Shown in pieces: positions 1-6,574 of a DNA stretch of 64,000 nt. Below the pieces are notes generated by a model. The model saw only the letters and a program-made list of their open reading frames with translations. It was not told the DNA's origin and did not search any database. This stretch comes from an uncultured Desulfobacterales bacterium (GTDB lineage Bacteria > Desulfobacterota > Desulfobulbia > Desulfobulbales > Desulfocapsaceae). How positions within the stretch are numbered: the stretch's first letter is position 1; each line of letters starts with the position of its first letter. The translations under genes and the position numbers were made by a program. The stretch covers positions 1-64,000 of the forward strand of contig CALGIJ010000030.1 in assembly GCA_937915545.1 (NCBI GenBank), read 5' to 3'.

Positions 1-407
1 TTTGCTCAACTTTCTTGCTCGAGGACGAACGTTTCAATTTTCAAGGTTCCCTATAGTCTTAATAGTGCAATTTCACATCGAACACCTTTTGGTGAGATGG
101 AACTACCCCCTCGCCGCATTATCGGACAGGGTCCAGTTTGACTTCTCACATCCCAAAACTGTATCACACATCAGTCAATTTACCAAAATATCGTGTCCCG
201 AAAAAATCAATTTGTCGTTGTCTTCATAAATCAACTGTGACATGGTTTTTTTCGGCGGTGGTAATGACATGCCTACTATGCAGCAAAAGAGATGTCTTTG
301 AGCACTGTAATGCGATTGTCTGTGCACATCTAATTGAGATGTTACTGATTATCCGCATCAAGTGGGATCAACGCCCCCATCCCGAGCAACGAACTCCTCA
401 GGAGTGG
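1..407. other. Left flank, no gene recognised
   Basis: About 400 bases before the first element in which I see no convincing gene, RNA or repeat. Open frames here lack a ribosome binding site and show no family resemblance. Homology to the second mobilisation module begins only at about 408, so this is probably the sequence flanking the element. Confidence 0.5.
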
Positions 408-621
408 TGTAGCCTCATCCTACACTCCGAGGCCATCCGACTCTCGACACCCCACAAAAAATATCGAGAATTTCCAGGACGTTTTCCGCCTTATCTCATC
501 CCCCTCTATTCCAACACCGTCACAACCGACCCACTCACTCCGACAACCTCCCGCCACCATCCCCGGCCGGTCCTCCGTCCTCCGCGCTGTTCACCCCCAC
601 CATGATTCGGAAGGGCATCGA

Positions 622-1437
622 TCACCTTTTGCCGCCTTTGTGCCCGGATCGCAGCGCGGCGATTTTTTCCTGAATTACATTATGGAACGGGGAACACTTC
701 TGCATCGGCGCTGGCTCCGGACCCGCGATCACCGTGTGTGCGGCGGCGACATCCTCCTGATGGTGCCGATTGAGAAGTTGCTCGGCTTTCGCGTTGAATG
801 TTTCATCCTCGAAGGCAGCGACAAGACCACGTCGCCGTGAAGGTTCTGGTCTTTCAACCTTTTCGGTGCATCTCTTTTGTCCGCCATGTTCGTCACCTGA
901 ACCCGGCCGGGCGTCCCCTCCGGATGGATGATTGATGACCTCATCCACCTCTCCACAACCATTTACATCAACGCAACTGGTTGCCAGCAATCTGCCAGAG
1001 AAGTGTGTACCGTCGGCAACTTCAATTTGCCATTTGACCTTTCCAATCTTGGCACAAAAATCGTTCCATCTTGATGGTGTGCGTGCGCGTATAGCTAGCG
1101 CCAGCGCGGTTGCATAAAGATTAGAAAAGCCAATTTTTCTTGGTTCAATACCAATTCTCTGGGTGATCCAGTTTACCAGGGACCCTAGATCGGTCGAATC
1201 AACACCATGCAATCTCTCTCGCCTACGCCTGGAAACCTGAGATTCTATATCATTTCCAGCGTTTTCGTTTGTCACATTGAACACCTCCCGCGCAGTTTCG
1301 GTTATCGCTTGAAGGATCGGGTGATCAATCCCGTTGCTCTCTGCCAGGCGCAAGCTGTTGCGAGCAGGTAACCATTGAAAAGCGGAAATCATATCAAAGA
1401 GCACTTCGATTGTCGGCGTAGCAATTTCATTATTCAT
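622..1437 (-). CDS. Hypothetical mobilisation-module protein, last gene of the relaxase operon
   Basis: 271 aa, function not recognised. It is the distal gene of the minus-strand relaxase operon and starts 4 bp after the stop of the preceding gene. Its homologue in module B (28488-29291) keeps an N-terminal block (FDMISAFQWLP versus LDMVSGFQWLP) and a C-terminal block (SRRRGL, then CSPFHNVIQEKIAALRSG). The middle is variable, Gly/Ser-rich and low in complexity, suggesting two small conserved ends joined by a linker. No signal peptide, membrane segment or known catalytic motif is visible. Conservation of both ends between diverged copies argues that it is a real gene. A role in DNA processing with the relaxase is only inferred from context. 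Confidence 0.7.
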   Translation of the reverse strand: MNNEIATPTIEVLFDMISAFQWLPARNSLRLAESNGIDHPILQAITETAREVFNVTNENAGNDIESQVSRRRRERLHGVDSTDLGSLVNWITQRIGIEPRKIGFSNLYATALALAIRARTPSRWNDFCAKIGKVKWQIEVADGTHFSGRLLATSCVDVNGCGEVDEVINHPSGGDARPGSGDEHGGQKRCTEKVERPEPSRRRGLVAAFEDETFNAKAEQLLNRHHQEDVAAAHTVIAGPEPAPMQKCSPFHNVIQEKIAALRSGHKGGKR

Positions 1438-1441
1438 GTTA

Positions 1442-2173
1442 TTATTCCTCGCTGAAAAATTGTTTCAATTTCTGATAGATCGCAGCATTTTGGAGCGTTA
1501 TCAAAGCGGGGTCGTGGCAAGTCGAAATCAGGAACGCGTTTGCCAGCCCTTGCAGTTCGGCTTTCCAGAATGTCGGATTCTCTTTCATAATCCTGATAGC
1601 TTCCGCCGCAGTCGGCTGCCTTCCATCTATGACACTGCTGTAGAGTACATCCAGGGGGATCTGTGTAGGTTGACCGGTTTGCATGAATACGTTGAAAAAT
1701 TGCGCGCCAGTTGGTTGCTCAAGCCTGTGGAGGCGGCGGTAACCGTTGCGCATCATTTCGATCACGGTAAACTCCGTCAGATCTCTTGGATTCTGCTCAA
1801 CCAGTTGAAAATGTGCGGAACCCAAAACCAACTCCAAGCGCAACGCATCGCCAACCATCCAGGGTGGCATATCGCTCGTACTCGCCCGTCGCACTGACTC
1901 AGCAACCGCGCCAGCAACTCCGAGCAAGGCATCCAACTTCCTTCTGGCCTCAGTGCCGTCTTCATAATGGAACAGCTGCGAATGTCGATTCAACAACTGG
2001 TCAATTGCAACCTCCCGCAGTCGAGGGTGATGCCGGACAAGAAAATCCAGCACCGATCCCCCAAGTGCATGAGGCGTACCAATTTCGTCATGGTTAATCG
2101 AAATCGCTGGAACCGTTCTCCCCACATCCAAAGCTGTCAGGCCGTCGAACTCAATCGGATATCTCATTTTCAT
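1442..2173 (-). CDS. Hypothetical mobilisation-module protein (243 aa)
   Basis: 243 aa, function not recognised. It overlaps the upstream 108-aa gene by 4 bp (ATGA), so translation is probably coupled. The module B homologue (29296-30018) is the same length and conserved throughout, including an N-terminal stretch rich in FDGL.ALDVGR, a middle LRLELV segment and a C-terminal ITLQNAAIYQ.LK.FF segment. The sequence looks soluble and mostly helical, with no Cys cluster or transmembrane segment. A start two codons further in (2167) is possible. The position between relaxase accessory genes suggests a role in transfer or maintenance, but no family was identified. Confidence 0.72.
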   Translation of the reverse strand: MKMRYPIEFDGLTALDVGRTVPAISINHDEIGTPHALGGSVLDFLVRHHPRLREVAIDQLLNRHSQLFHYEDGTEARRKLDALLGVAGAVAESVRRASTSDMPPWMVGDALRLELVLGSAHFQLVEQNPRDLTEFTVIEMMRNGYRRLHRLEQPTGAQFFNVFMQTGQPTQIPLDVLYSSVIDGRQPTAAEAIRIMKENPTFWKAELQGLANAFLISTCHDPALITLQNAAIYQKLKQFFSEE

Positions 2174-2496
2174 TCACTCATGACGGAAATTAACTTCTGG
2201 TGTCGTCTTACCTGTCGATATTGCTGGTAACTTCCCTCTGCTGTGGTCCATTCCTGACCGCCAGTCAATCTGAAAATTTTCTTGAGTTGCTGGGGACTAA
2301 TGGTAATTGAATAGAAGGCCTCAAGATAGTGTGTAATTCCAGATAGCGGTTGTCCTTCCGTGTGTAAGGTCATCAGGTGTGCACGGAATGCGCGATCACT
2401 GAGCTTTCTGAGTTCCTGCACTCTCACTCCGGTCTTCACAGCAAGGTTCTTTAAAATCAGATACTCTTCAAACCGGTTTTCGTAGGCATTTTCCAT
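2170..2496 (-). CDS. Small mobilisation accessory protein overlapping the relaxase
   Basis: 108 aa. Its start lies inside the 3' end of the relaxase gene (about 40 bp overlap), and it overlaps the next gene by 4 bp, giving a tightly coupled operon. The module B homologue (30015-30344) has the same length and the same overlaps. Conserved features are an N-terminal N.FEEYL.LK helix, a central H...LH..G.PL segment and an ITISPQQLKKI / VTPQQLRRV element that could be a small helix-turn-helix. By position it may be a MobC-like relaxosome accessory protein, but I see no clear match to a named family. Confidence 0.68.
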   Translation of the reverse strand: MENAYENRFEEYLILKNLAVKTGVRVQELRKLSDRAFRAHLMTLHTEGQPLSGITHYLEAFYSITISPQQLKKIFRLTGGQEWTTAEGSYQQYRQVRRHQKLISVMSE

Positions 2497-3383
2497 CGAC
2501 CAATCTCCTTTAGGCGTTTCCTTAATAGCTCTTCTGCCGCTGGTAGCAGCTCCCCACGCCGGACAGTATCCGTATTGGTTTGCCGCGCAGGGAGAATTTC
2601 TCTCCTTTCATCGATAGTCGAAAGAAGAATCGCTGTATTCATAATGAGTTCGGACATCTCTTGGGGTTGCTCAACTCCGATTTTCGACCGCATGGTATTC
2701 GCTTGTTTCAAGCAATAAGTTCGTAACCGTTCGCTTGTCGCGAGTTTGGCGAGGTCCTCAATAAATCGAGGATTCCTCCTCTGTTCGACGGTACCTTGTT
2801 GGTTCAACCACATCCTCTCTTTGCAGTTGAGACTGCCGGGTGTGCCATGGTCGACACGGTAACCGTAACTAGTCAATGCTTTGGATACGGTTTCTTTCAT
2901 TTGTTTGGTGATGTTGAGGCGAAAATGTTCGTTTATTTGGCCATATCCACCATTTCGGTAAGAAAAAATGCCGTGTAGGTGCATGTGGTTCTTGCCACGG
3001 TTTGATTTTGTATGGAGCACCATGGCCACGGGTATGTGGCGCGGGAAATCAAAGAGGACGGATTTGGCCAGGTGGTGCACCTGGTCGTTGCTAATATCGT
3101 TGGGCAGATTAACTATAAATTGCCGCGCCGTTACTTTGGCGTTGTGGTGAACCGCACTGCCTTTCGCTTGGCGTTCTTCGAGGAATTTGGCATAAATCCT
3201 GCCCCAATGCGAAATTAGAGCAGTGTTGTCAGTCTTGCAGGCTTTCGGTATCGACTTCGTCCATACCTGCGCCTGTTCGTCCGCACTGAGCTGATGTCCA
3301 TCGACGAGGTAACGGACGTGGCTCGAGGGGTCACCGGTCATGCTCGCGTGGTTCACCCACAACTTGGCAATTTTCTTCATCAT
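2457..3383 (-). CDS. MobA/MobL-type HUH relaxase
   Basis: 308 aa DNA relaxase that would nick oriT and stay bound to the transferred strand during conjugative mobilisation. The MobA/MobL signature is visible: an N-terminal HHNAKVTARQFIVNLPNDIS block typical of this family, then a HUH-type metal site in NHMHLHG at about residues 134-140, followed by the Arg and Gly-rich FSYRNGGYG. Tyr residues near the N terminus (for example in the HVRYLVDG segment) could be nucleophiles, but I cannot assign one. The protein is short, so it is a relaxase domain without a primase or helicase extension. Two adjacent ATG codons exist (3383 and 3380). The second has better spacing to the GAGG site. The candidate oriT lies immediately upstream. 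Confidence 0.85.
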   Translation of the reverse strand: MMKKIAKLWVNHASMTGDPSSHVRYLVDGHQLSADEQAQVWTKSIPKACKTDNTALISHWGRIYAKFLEERQAKGSAVHHNAKVTARQFIVNLPNDISNDQVHHLAKSVLFDFPRHIPVAMVLHTKSNRGKNHMHLHGIFSYRNGGYGQINEHFRLNITKQMKETVSKALTSYGYRVDHGTPGSLNCKERMWLNQQGTVEQRRNPRFIEDLAKLATSERLRTYCLKQANTMRSKIGVEQPQEMSELIMNTAILLSTIDERREILPARQTNTDTVRRGELLPAAEELLRKRLKEIGRWKMPTKTGLKSI

Positions 3384-3411
3384 CGCCTCAACTTAGATAT
3401 CAAGGCCCTTA

Positions 3412-3518
3412 CAGGTATACGCGTATACCTGGTTTGGGCCATGGCGACCGAGCAACATTTTCCAGAGTGTAAAATGGTTGTCCTGGTTCGGTCGCTTGCA
3501 TTTCAGTCGCCTGAAATG
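3412..3518. other. Candidate oriT with nested inverted repeats (copy A)
   Basis: Just upstream of the relaxase gene lie three inverted repeats. The first is a perfect 20-bp palindrome, CAGGTATACGCGTATACCTG (3412-3431). The second has arms GCGACCGA (3444-3451) and TCGGTCGC (3488-3495) enclosing a partial ACATTTT/AAAATG stem. The third is CATTTCAG-TCGC-CTGAAATG (3499-3518). All three recur in module B at 31258-31364. The first repeat differs in sequence there but still pairs (CAGGTATC-TTC-GATACCTG), as expected for a protein-bound or structured site. The position beside a MobA/MobL relaxase makes oriT the leading interpretation. No nic site is assigned. Confidence 0.55.
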
Positions 3519-3637
3519 ACGGTTCCATGAAGGAAGGTAGAGAAAAGATGAGAACGAATGGAGCAAAACAACGACGCACGGCAGCGGTGATCTTTGACCG
3601 CTACCGTCCGTCTCGGTATTCGTCGCAGCTTGCGTCG

Positions 3638-3961
3638 TTAAATCTCGCCCATCGCTTTGAAAATGTCCTGAACATTGGTGTCTTGACTAATGAACTGTCC
3701 GAAGGTTTGACGCCCCCAAATCATACCAAACGGCGTTTTAACAACGACCTCGTTTGCATCTCCGGCGAAAGAGGCGAATCGTTCGGACACGGTGAACCAT
3801 GACATAACCTCAATTTCGTCATCCTCTCCGGAACATTCGGCTATTGCTTCTGTGATGTCATCATAGACGTCTGATTGTAACTCTCGCTCTCGCTGAACCT
3901 GCTCGCTGACGTTGTAAAAAATGTGCGTGTTAACGGCGCGGTCCAATTTTTCTCTATCCAT
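3638..3961 (-). CDS. Hypothetical mobilisation-module protein (107 aa)
   Basis: 107 aa, function unknown. The ATG at 3961 is preferred over the upstream TTG because it follows a GGAG site and aligns with the module B copy (MDREKLDRAV). The protein is acidic, with an N-terminal HIFYNVSEQVQRE helix, a SW..SERFA.FAG.ANEVV segment and a C-terminal DIFKAMGEI. It has no Cys cluster or membrane segment. The homologue at 31479-31809 is frameshifted by one extra base in a run of G (5 here, 6 there), so this copy is the intact one. It lies between the candidate oriT and a palindromic promoter site, separate from the relaxase operon. Confidence 0.65.
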   Translation of the reverse strand: MDREKLDRAVNTHIFYNVSEQVQRERELQSDVYDDITEAIAECSGEDDEIEVMSWFTVSERFASFAGDANEVVVKTPFGMIWGRQTFGQFISQDTNVQDIFKAMGEI

Positions 3962-4005
3962 GAAAAGAATCTCCAAGATCGAAATTTTTCCGATACCTTT
4001 CAGGC

Positions 4006-4020
4006 GCGGGCAGTGTCCGC
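4006..4020. promoter_or_regulatory. Palindromic site upstream of the 107-aa gene (copy A)
   Basis: GCGGGCA-G-TGTCCGC, an imperfect 15-bp palindrome about 45 bp upstream of the 3638-3961 gene. In module B the same place has a perfect version (GCGGACA-C-TGTCCGC at 31854-31868). It is probably an operator in the leader or promoter. The binding protein is unknown. Confidence 0.4.
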
Positions 4021-4265
4021 GCGGTATTCGGCTGATAGCGGTAGATAAGGAGAAGCTCGCTATTTCTGATAAAGTGGAAAAATATTGTGTCGTTAGTCCA
4101 AGTAACGACTATTTTTTGATAACCAGTACTGGTCGCGCCAGCTCGTATGGCGGTTTGTATCTGAGAATGAGGAGAGTTTGTGAGGACATAAAGAGAAACA
4201 TCTCGGGGCCATTCAGGCATTACAGCCCCGAGACAGTTGTGTGGCCACCGGTGCACCGGGTCAGG

Positions 4266-4493
4266 TCAGTAGGTGATCGTTTTCTTCAAAAGGGCCTCCG
4301 TCCTTAACTTCATCAGCCACATCAAAGCCGACAATCCGACCATCCCTTCGCCCGCGAACTGGACCGCGCCAGGCCATGCACCGGTAACGACGCCATGATA
4401 GGTGGCAAATCCAGCAATCAGTAACGCACCGCCGACAAATTGTACCCGCAGCACTTTCTTCACCATCACCATACTTTTCTCGAACTCGTTCAT
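4266..4493 (-). CDS. Small two-helix membrane protein
   Basis: 75 aa. A short charged N terminus (MNEFEKSM, then VKKVLR) is followed by two hydrophobic stretches, roughly residues 19-36 and 48-62, and a basic C-terminal tail, which predicts a small inner-membrane hairpin protein. A good GAGGAG site precedes the ATG. The module B homologue (32141-32368) has the same length and topology. It sits 13 bp downstream of the 121-aa gene in the same direction, so the two probably form an operon. The function is unknown. Entry exclusion or a membrane anchor for the transfer machinery are possibilities suggested only by context. Confidence 0.65.
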   Translation of the reverse strand: MNEFEKSMVMVKKVLRVQFVGGALLIAGFATYHGVVTGAWPGAVQFAGEGMVGLSALMWLMKLRTEALLKKTITY

Positions 4494-4506
4494 TGTTTTT
4501 CTCCTC

Positions 4507-4872
4507 TTAATACTCGCTAGGTAATAAAATAGTGGTATAGGTTTCGCTTTCCGCTAAAATGGTCTGAATCCAAATTGTTCCACACCTCGGAATTTCATAG
4601 ACCGACATGATCATTCCGGTCCCGGTTTTGATTGCTACGGCATTGAGTTTTAGATCGTTCGCCGTCACCAACGCCCCAAAATTCAATTCGTTTTCGTTCA
4701 ATCTCACCGATGTGAGTTTTCCAACATCGCCAAAATCTCCGACACTGTGACGCATGAGAAATTCCAAATAGTCGATGCTATTATCCTCGCAGTGTGCCAG
4801 TGCTCCTCGTGTAATTACAGTCTGCCCGAGGTTGAATTTCTCGCCATTTACTTTTGTTTCTCGGTATTGCAT
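4507..4872 (-). CDS. Plasmid-type RH..GDxGD / TTILLPSEY family protein
   Basis: 121 aa from the ATG at 4872, chosen because CGGAGG lies just upstream and module B starts at the same place. I recognise the pattern of a widespread plasmid and ICE protein family: RGAL near the N terminus, then a RH.vGDfGdvgk block at about residues 45-55, NE.ALxxG-like text (NENELNFGAL), and a terminal TIWIQT.LAE.ETYTTILLPSEY. Members are often mis-annotated as type I restriction subunits. Their function has not been established to my knowledge. Its presence supports a plasmid-like or ICE-like origin for the module. It is the first gene of a two-gene minus-strand unit with the 75-aa membrane protein. Confidence 0.75.
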   Translation of the reverse strand: MQYRETKVNGEKFNLGQTVITRGALAHCEDNSIDYLEFLMRHSVGDFGDVGKLTSVRLNENELNFGALVTANDLKLNAVAIKTGTGMIMSVYEIPRCGTIWIQTILAESETYTTILLPSEY

Positions 4873-5081
4873 ACAACCTCCGTTGTTAATGACATATAAT
4901 GTTAGGTATAGAGAGATCATACCTTGCATGGATGTGGTTGCAACACATATTATTATGTAAAAACGTATAGATAAGCTAATATTTGTCTGTACGTTCTGGT
5001 TGAGGCGTTTATACTGCAATTGATTGATTGAGAATGATGTTGGTTGTAGCAAGTTGCAGAATAAACAGATTGAGGGAATAG
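4873..5081. promoter_or_regulatory. Divergent promoter region of module A
   Basis: About 210 bp between the minus-strand 121-aa gene and the plus-strand Cys-protein gene. Long blocks are conserved with 32748-32957, including AGAGAGATCATACCTTGCA, GTACGTTCTGG and TATACTGCAATTGATTG. An inverted repeat AGGTAT...ATACCT lies near 4905. No single -35/-10 pair is convincing enough to name, but both transcription units must start here. Confidence 0.45.
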
Positions 5082-5270
5082 ATGAGATCGTCAGAGAAGA
5101 AACTTTACAAACCAGTTAATGAATTGCGGAAGATGCTTGAAGAATTGCGGAATAGAAAATTCGTTCTCGATTGCGGACACCATGTGACATTCAACAAAGT
5201 GCTCGGGAATAACGTAATAATCTTGAACGGTAAATCATTGACAATTATTTGTTCAGAGTGTGGGTATTAG
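5082..5270 (+). CDS. Small Cys/His protein, probable zinc-binding plasmid protein
   Basis: 62 aa. A charged N-terminal helix is followed by LDCGHHVTF, GNNVIILNGKS and a C-terminal IICSECGY, giving one C-x-H-type pair and a CxxC pair that could bind one zinc. I recognise this as a small protein type common on plasmids and integrative elements (DCGH...LGNN...ICxxCGY), but no function is established. The module B copy (32958-33146) has the same length and the same Cys/His residues. It is the first gene of the plus-strand unit that continues into the tandem DUF6538-like protein. Confidence 0.7.
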   Translation: MRSSEKKLYKPVNELRKMLEELRNRKFVLDCGHHVTFNKVLGNNVIILNGKSLTIICSECGY

Positions 5271-5318
5271 AATTCATCTAATAATCAGGATGTGAACATC
5301 AACAGAAGGAGAAAGATC

Positions 5319-6044
5319 ATGGACATCAAAGGAAAAGTTTATACGCGAACAAATGGCTCAGGAGTTCATTACGCCAGGATTATTTTACCGAAAGAGCTTC
5401 GGCCATTTGTTGCGAAGGCGGCTATTTGGCGATCTCTCGCGACGAAAGATGGCGCGGAGGCGCGAGATGTCGGTATCGTCACCGCCCTTGCCAGCTGGAC
5501 GGTCTTTCAGGAGGCGGCCGACAGGTTTCTGGTTGATGAAGCGTCGGTTAGAGTGATTGTCGAAACGGAGATCGTCGGGGAGAAGGTCGAACTTGACGTG
5601 GTTACGGCCAAGATCAATGAAGAAGAGATGAGGAGGGTGAAAGAGTCGTTGAGGCAATCTTTCGGGCTCACCGGTACTGAGCCACCGGTCGGTAATTCCA
5701 CGGACTCCAACGGTAGTCCTGCAAATTCGACCTCAGAGCGTACCCGAGTAGTGAAACCATCGAAAAAGAAAACAGCGGCAGGCGAAGCGAGCACCGATGA
5801 TCAGAACGAGGCCTCGCCGAACAACGGCGATAAGGTGGCAAATTATATTGAACTGAGGCCCCACGGTTATTACCGGCTCCGGTATTGGATTCCTAGAAAA
5901 TTACATGGAGTAGTCGGCAAGAAGGAGTTTCGCGTGACCCTTGGGACTAAGGACCAAACAGTGGCCATTGAGAAAGCGGTGCCGATAATCAAAGAACTTC
6001 GCCAAAAACTTCATGGTCTCGTGGGAGCCAGTTGTTCAGCATAA
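5319..6044 (+). CDS. Tandem DUF6538-like protein without recombinase catalytic domain
   Basis: 241 aa from the ATG at 5319 (AAGGAG 8 nt upstream). Two repeats resemble the N-terminal DUF6538 domain of tyrosine integrases. The first is at about residues 7-60 (VYTRTNGSGVHYARIILPKE, then R.FVAKAAIWRSLATKDGAEAR). The second is at about residues 178-232 (RPHGYYRLRYWIPRKLHGVVGKK, then RVTLGTKDQ). They are joined by a Ser/Thr/Lys-rich linker. The catalytic R..HxxR..H..Y core is absent. The intact integrase at 19657 has the same N-terminal domain followed by a catalytic domain. The module B copy has the same layout. It may bind recombination arm sites or regulate integration. That role is inference. 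Confidence 0.72.
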   Translation: MDIKGKVYTRTNGSGVHYARIILPKELRPFVAKAAIWRSLATKDGAEARDVGIVTALASWTVFQEAADRFLVDEASVRVIVETEIVGEKVELDVVTAKINEEEMRRVKESLRQSFGLTGTEPPVGNSTDSNGSPANSTSERTRVVKPSKKKTAAGEASTDDQNEASPNNGDKVANYIELRPHGYYRLRYWIPRKLHGVVGKKEFRVTLGTKDQTVAIEKAVPIIKELRQKLHGLVGASCSA

Positions 6045-6069
6045 CCCACCATCCGACTTCAATAATAAT

Positions 6070-6130
6070 GCGGCCTTCCATGACGCCTTCGGGATACTAT
6101 AGAAGGAGGCCGCGATCCTTTTGTCCTATA
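6070..6130 (+). terminator. Intrinsic terminator of the plus-strand unit (module A)
   Basis: GCGGCCTTC (6070-6078) pairs with GAAGGAGGCCGC (6112-6123, bulged) and is followed by ATCCTTTTGTCC. The same structure follows the homologous gene at 33935. The enclosed loop carries a conserved GCCTTCGGGA. Confidence 0.65.
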
Positions 6131-6527
6131 CAGTATCAAGGCGGACGAATCAGGTCCCCATGTTGGCGTGGTAACTGGCCAGCCTACAACGGGTATCGGC
6201 GGTGGAATTGTTGTTTTCCGTGTGATGGTCGATACAGCTATCCTCACCAGGCGACAGGTCGAGATTTAGAGGGTAGCCACCTAGGCAACGCCTTCTTTTC
6301 GAGAAAATGCCTGAAATTGCAGAAAACGGAGAAATATGTGAAAATCGACCGCCTGCGAGGGGGCCTAATTCGACAGGGAGTGGTGAGTGATGAGCATCTG
6401 GATATTACATAATATATTAATATTATAACGTTATTTAGCCAATATAAGATTATCGTGGCACCAGGCACAACCTGTCGATTTTTCTGGTTTTTCTTGGTTT
6501 TCAAGATTTTCTGTATTTTCTCAGATT
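6131..6527. other. Non-coding gap between mobilisation and replication modules
   Basis: No credible gene. It contains an AT-rich block (about 6405-6445: ATATTACATAATATATTAA, then TATTATAACGTTAT) that loosely resembles the core of the R2 repeats at 41.2-41.5 kb and 52.1 kb. An AT-rich origin region is possible but unproven. Confidence 0.3.
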
Positions 6528-6561
6528 CCAAGGGGGAGGCTATTGAAAGCCTTCCCCTTGG
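6528..6561 (-). terminator. Hairpin after the PrimPol gene
   Basis: Arms of about 14 bp (CCAAGGGGGAGGCT and AGCCTTCCCCTTGG, one mismatch) lie just beyond the stop of the PrimPol gene. There is no strong T-run on the minus strand, so it may terminate transcription or protect the mRNA 3' end. Confidence 0.45.
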
Positions 6562-6574
6562 AGGTTATCCAGCC

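Larger units (their letters stand above)
408..6155. mobile_element. Mobilisation module A (relaxase module of an integrative element)
   Basis: This 5.7 kb block is repeated, diverged, at 28277-34010. Both copies have the same gene order: four overlapping or abutting minus-strand genes including a HUH relaxase, a candidate oriT, three more minus-strand genes, then a divergent pair on the plus strand ending in an intrinsic terminator. Nucleotide similarity starts near TAGCCTCATCC on the left and fades just after the terminator on the right, which sets the limits. To the right, this copy continues into a PrimPol replication operon and a small tyrosine recombinase, so the full element A probably runs to about 10.7 kb. 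Exact att sites were not identified. Confidence 0.75.

Noticed and set aside
138..605. 155-aa plus-strand frame at the left end
   Set aside because: Pro/Thr/His-rich composition, no ribosome site, and it runs through the conserved non-coding end of module A. The homologous DNA at 28.3 kb does not keep the frame.
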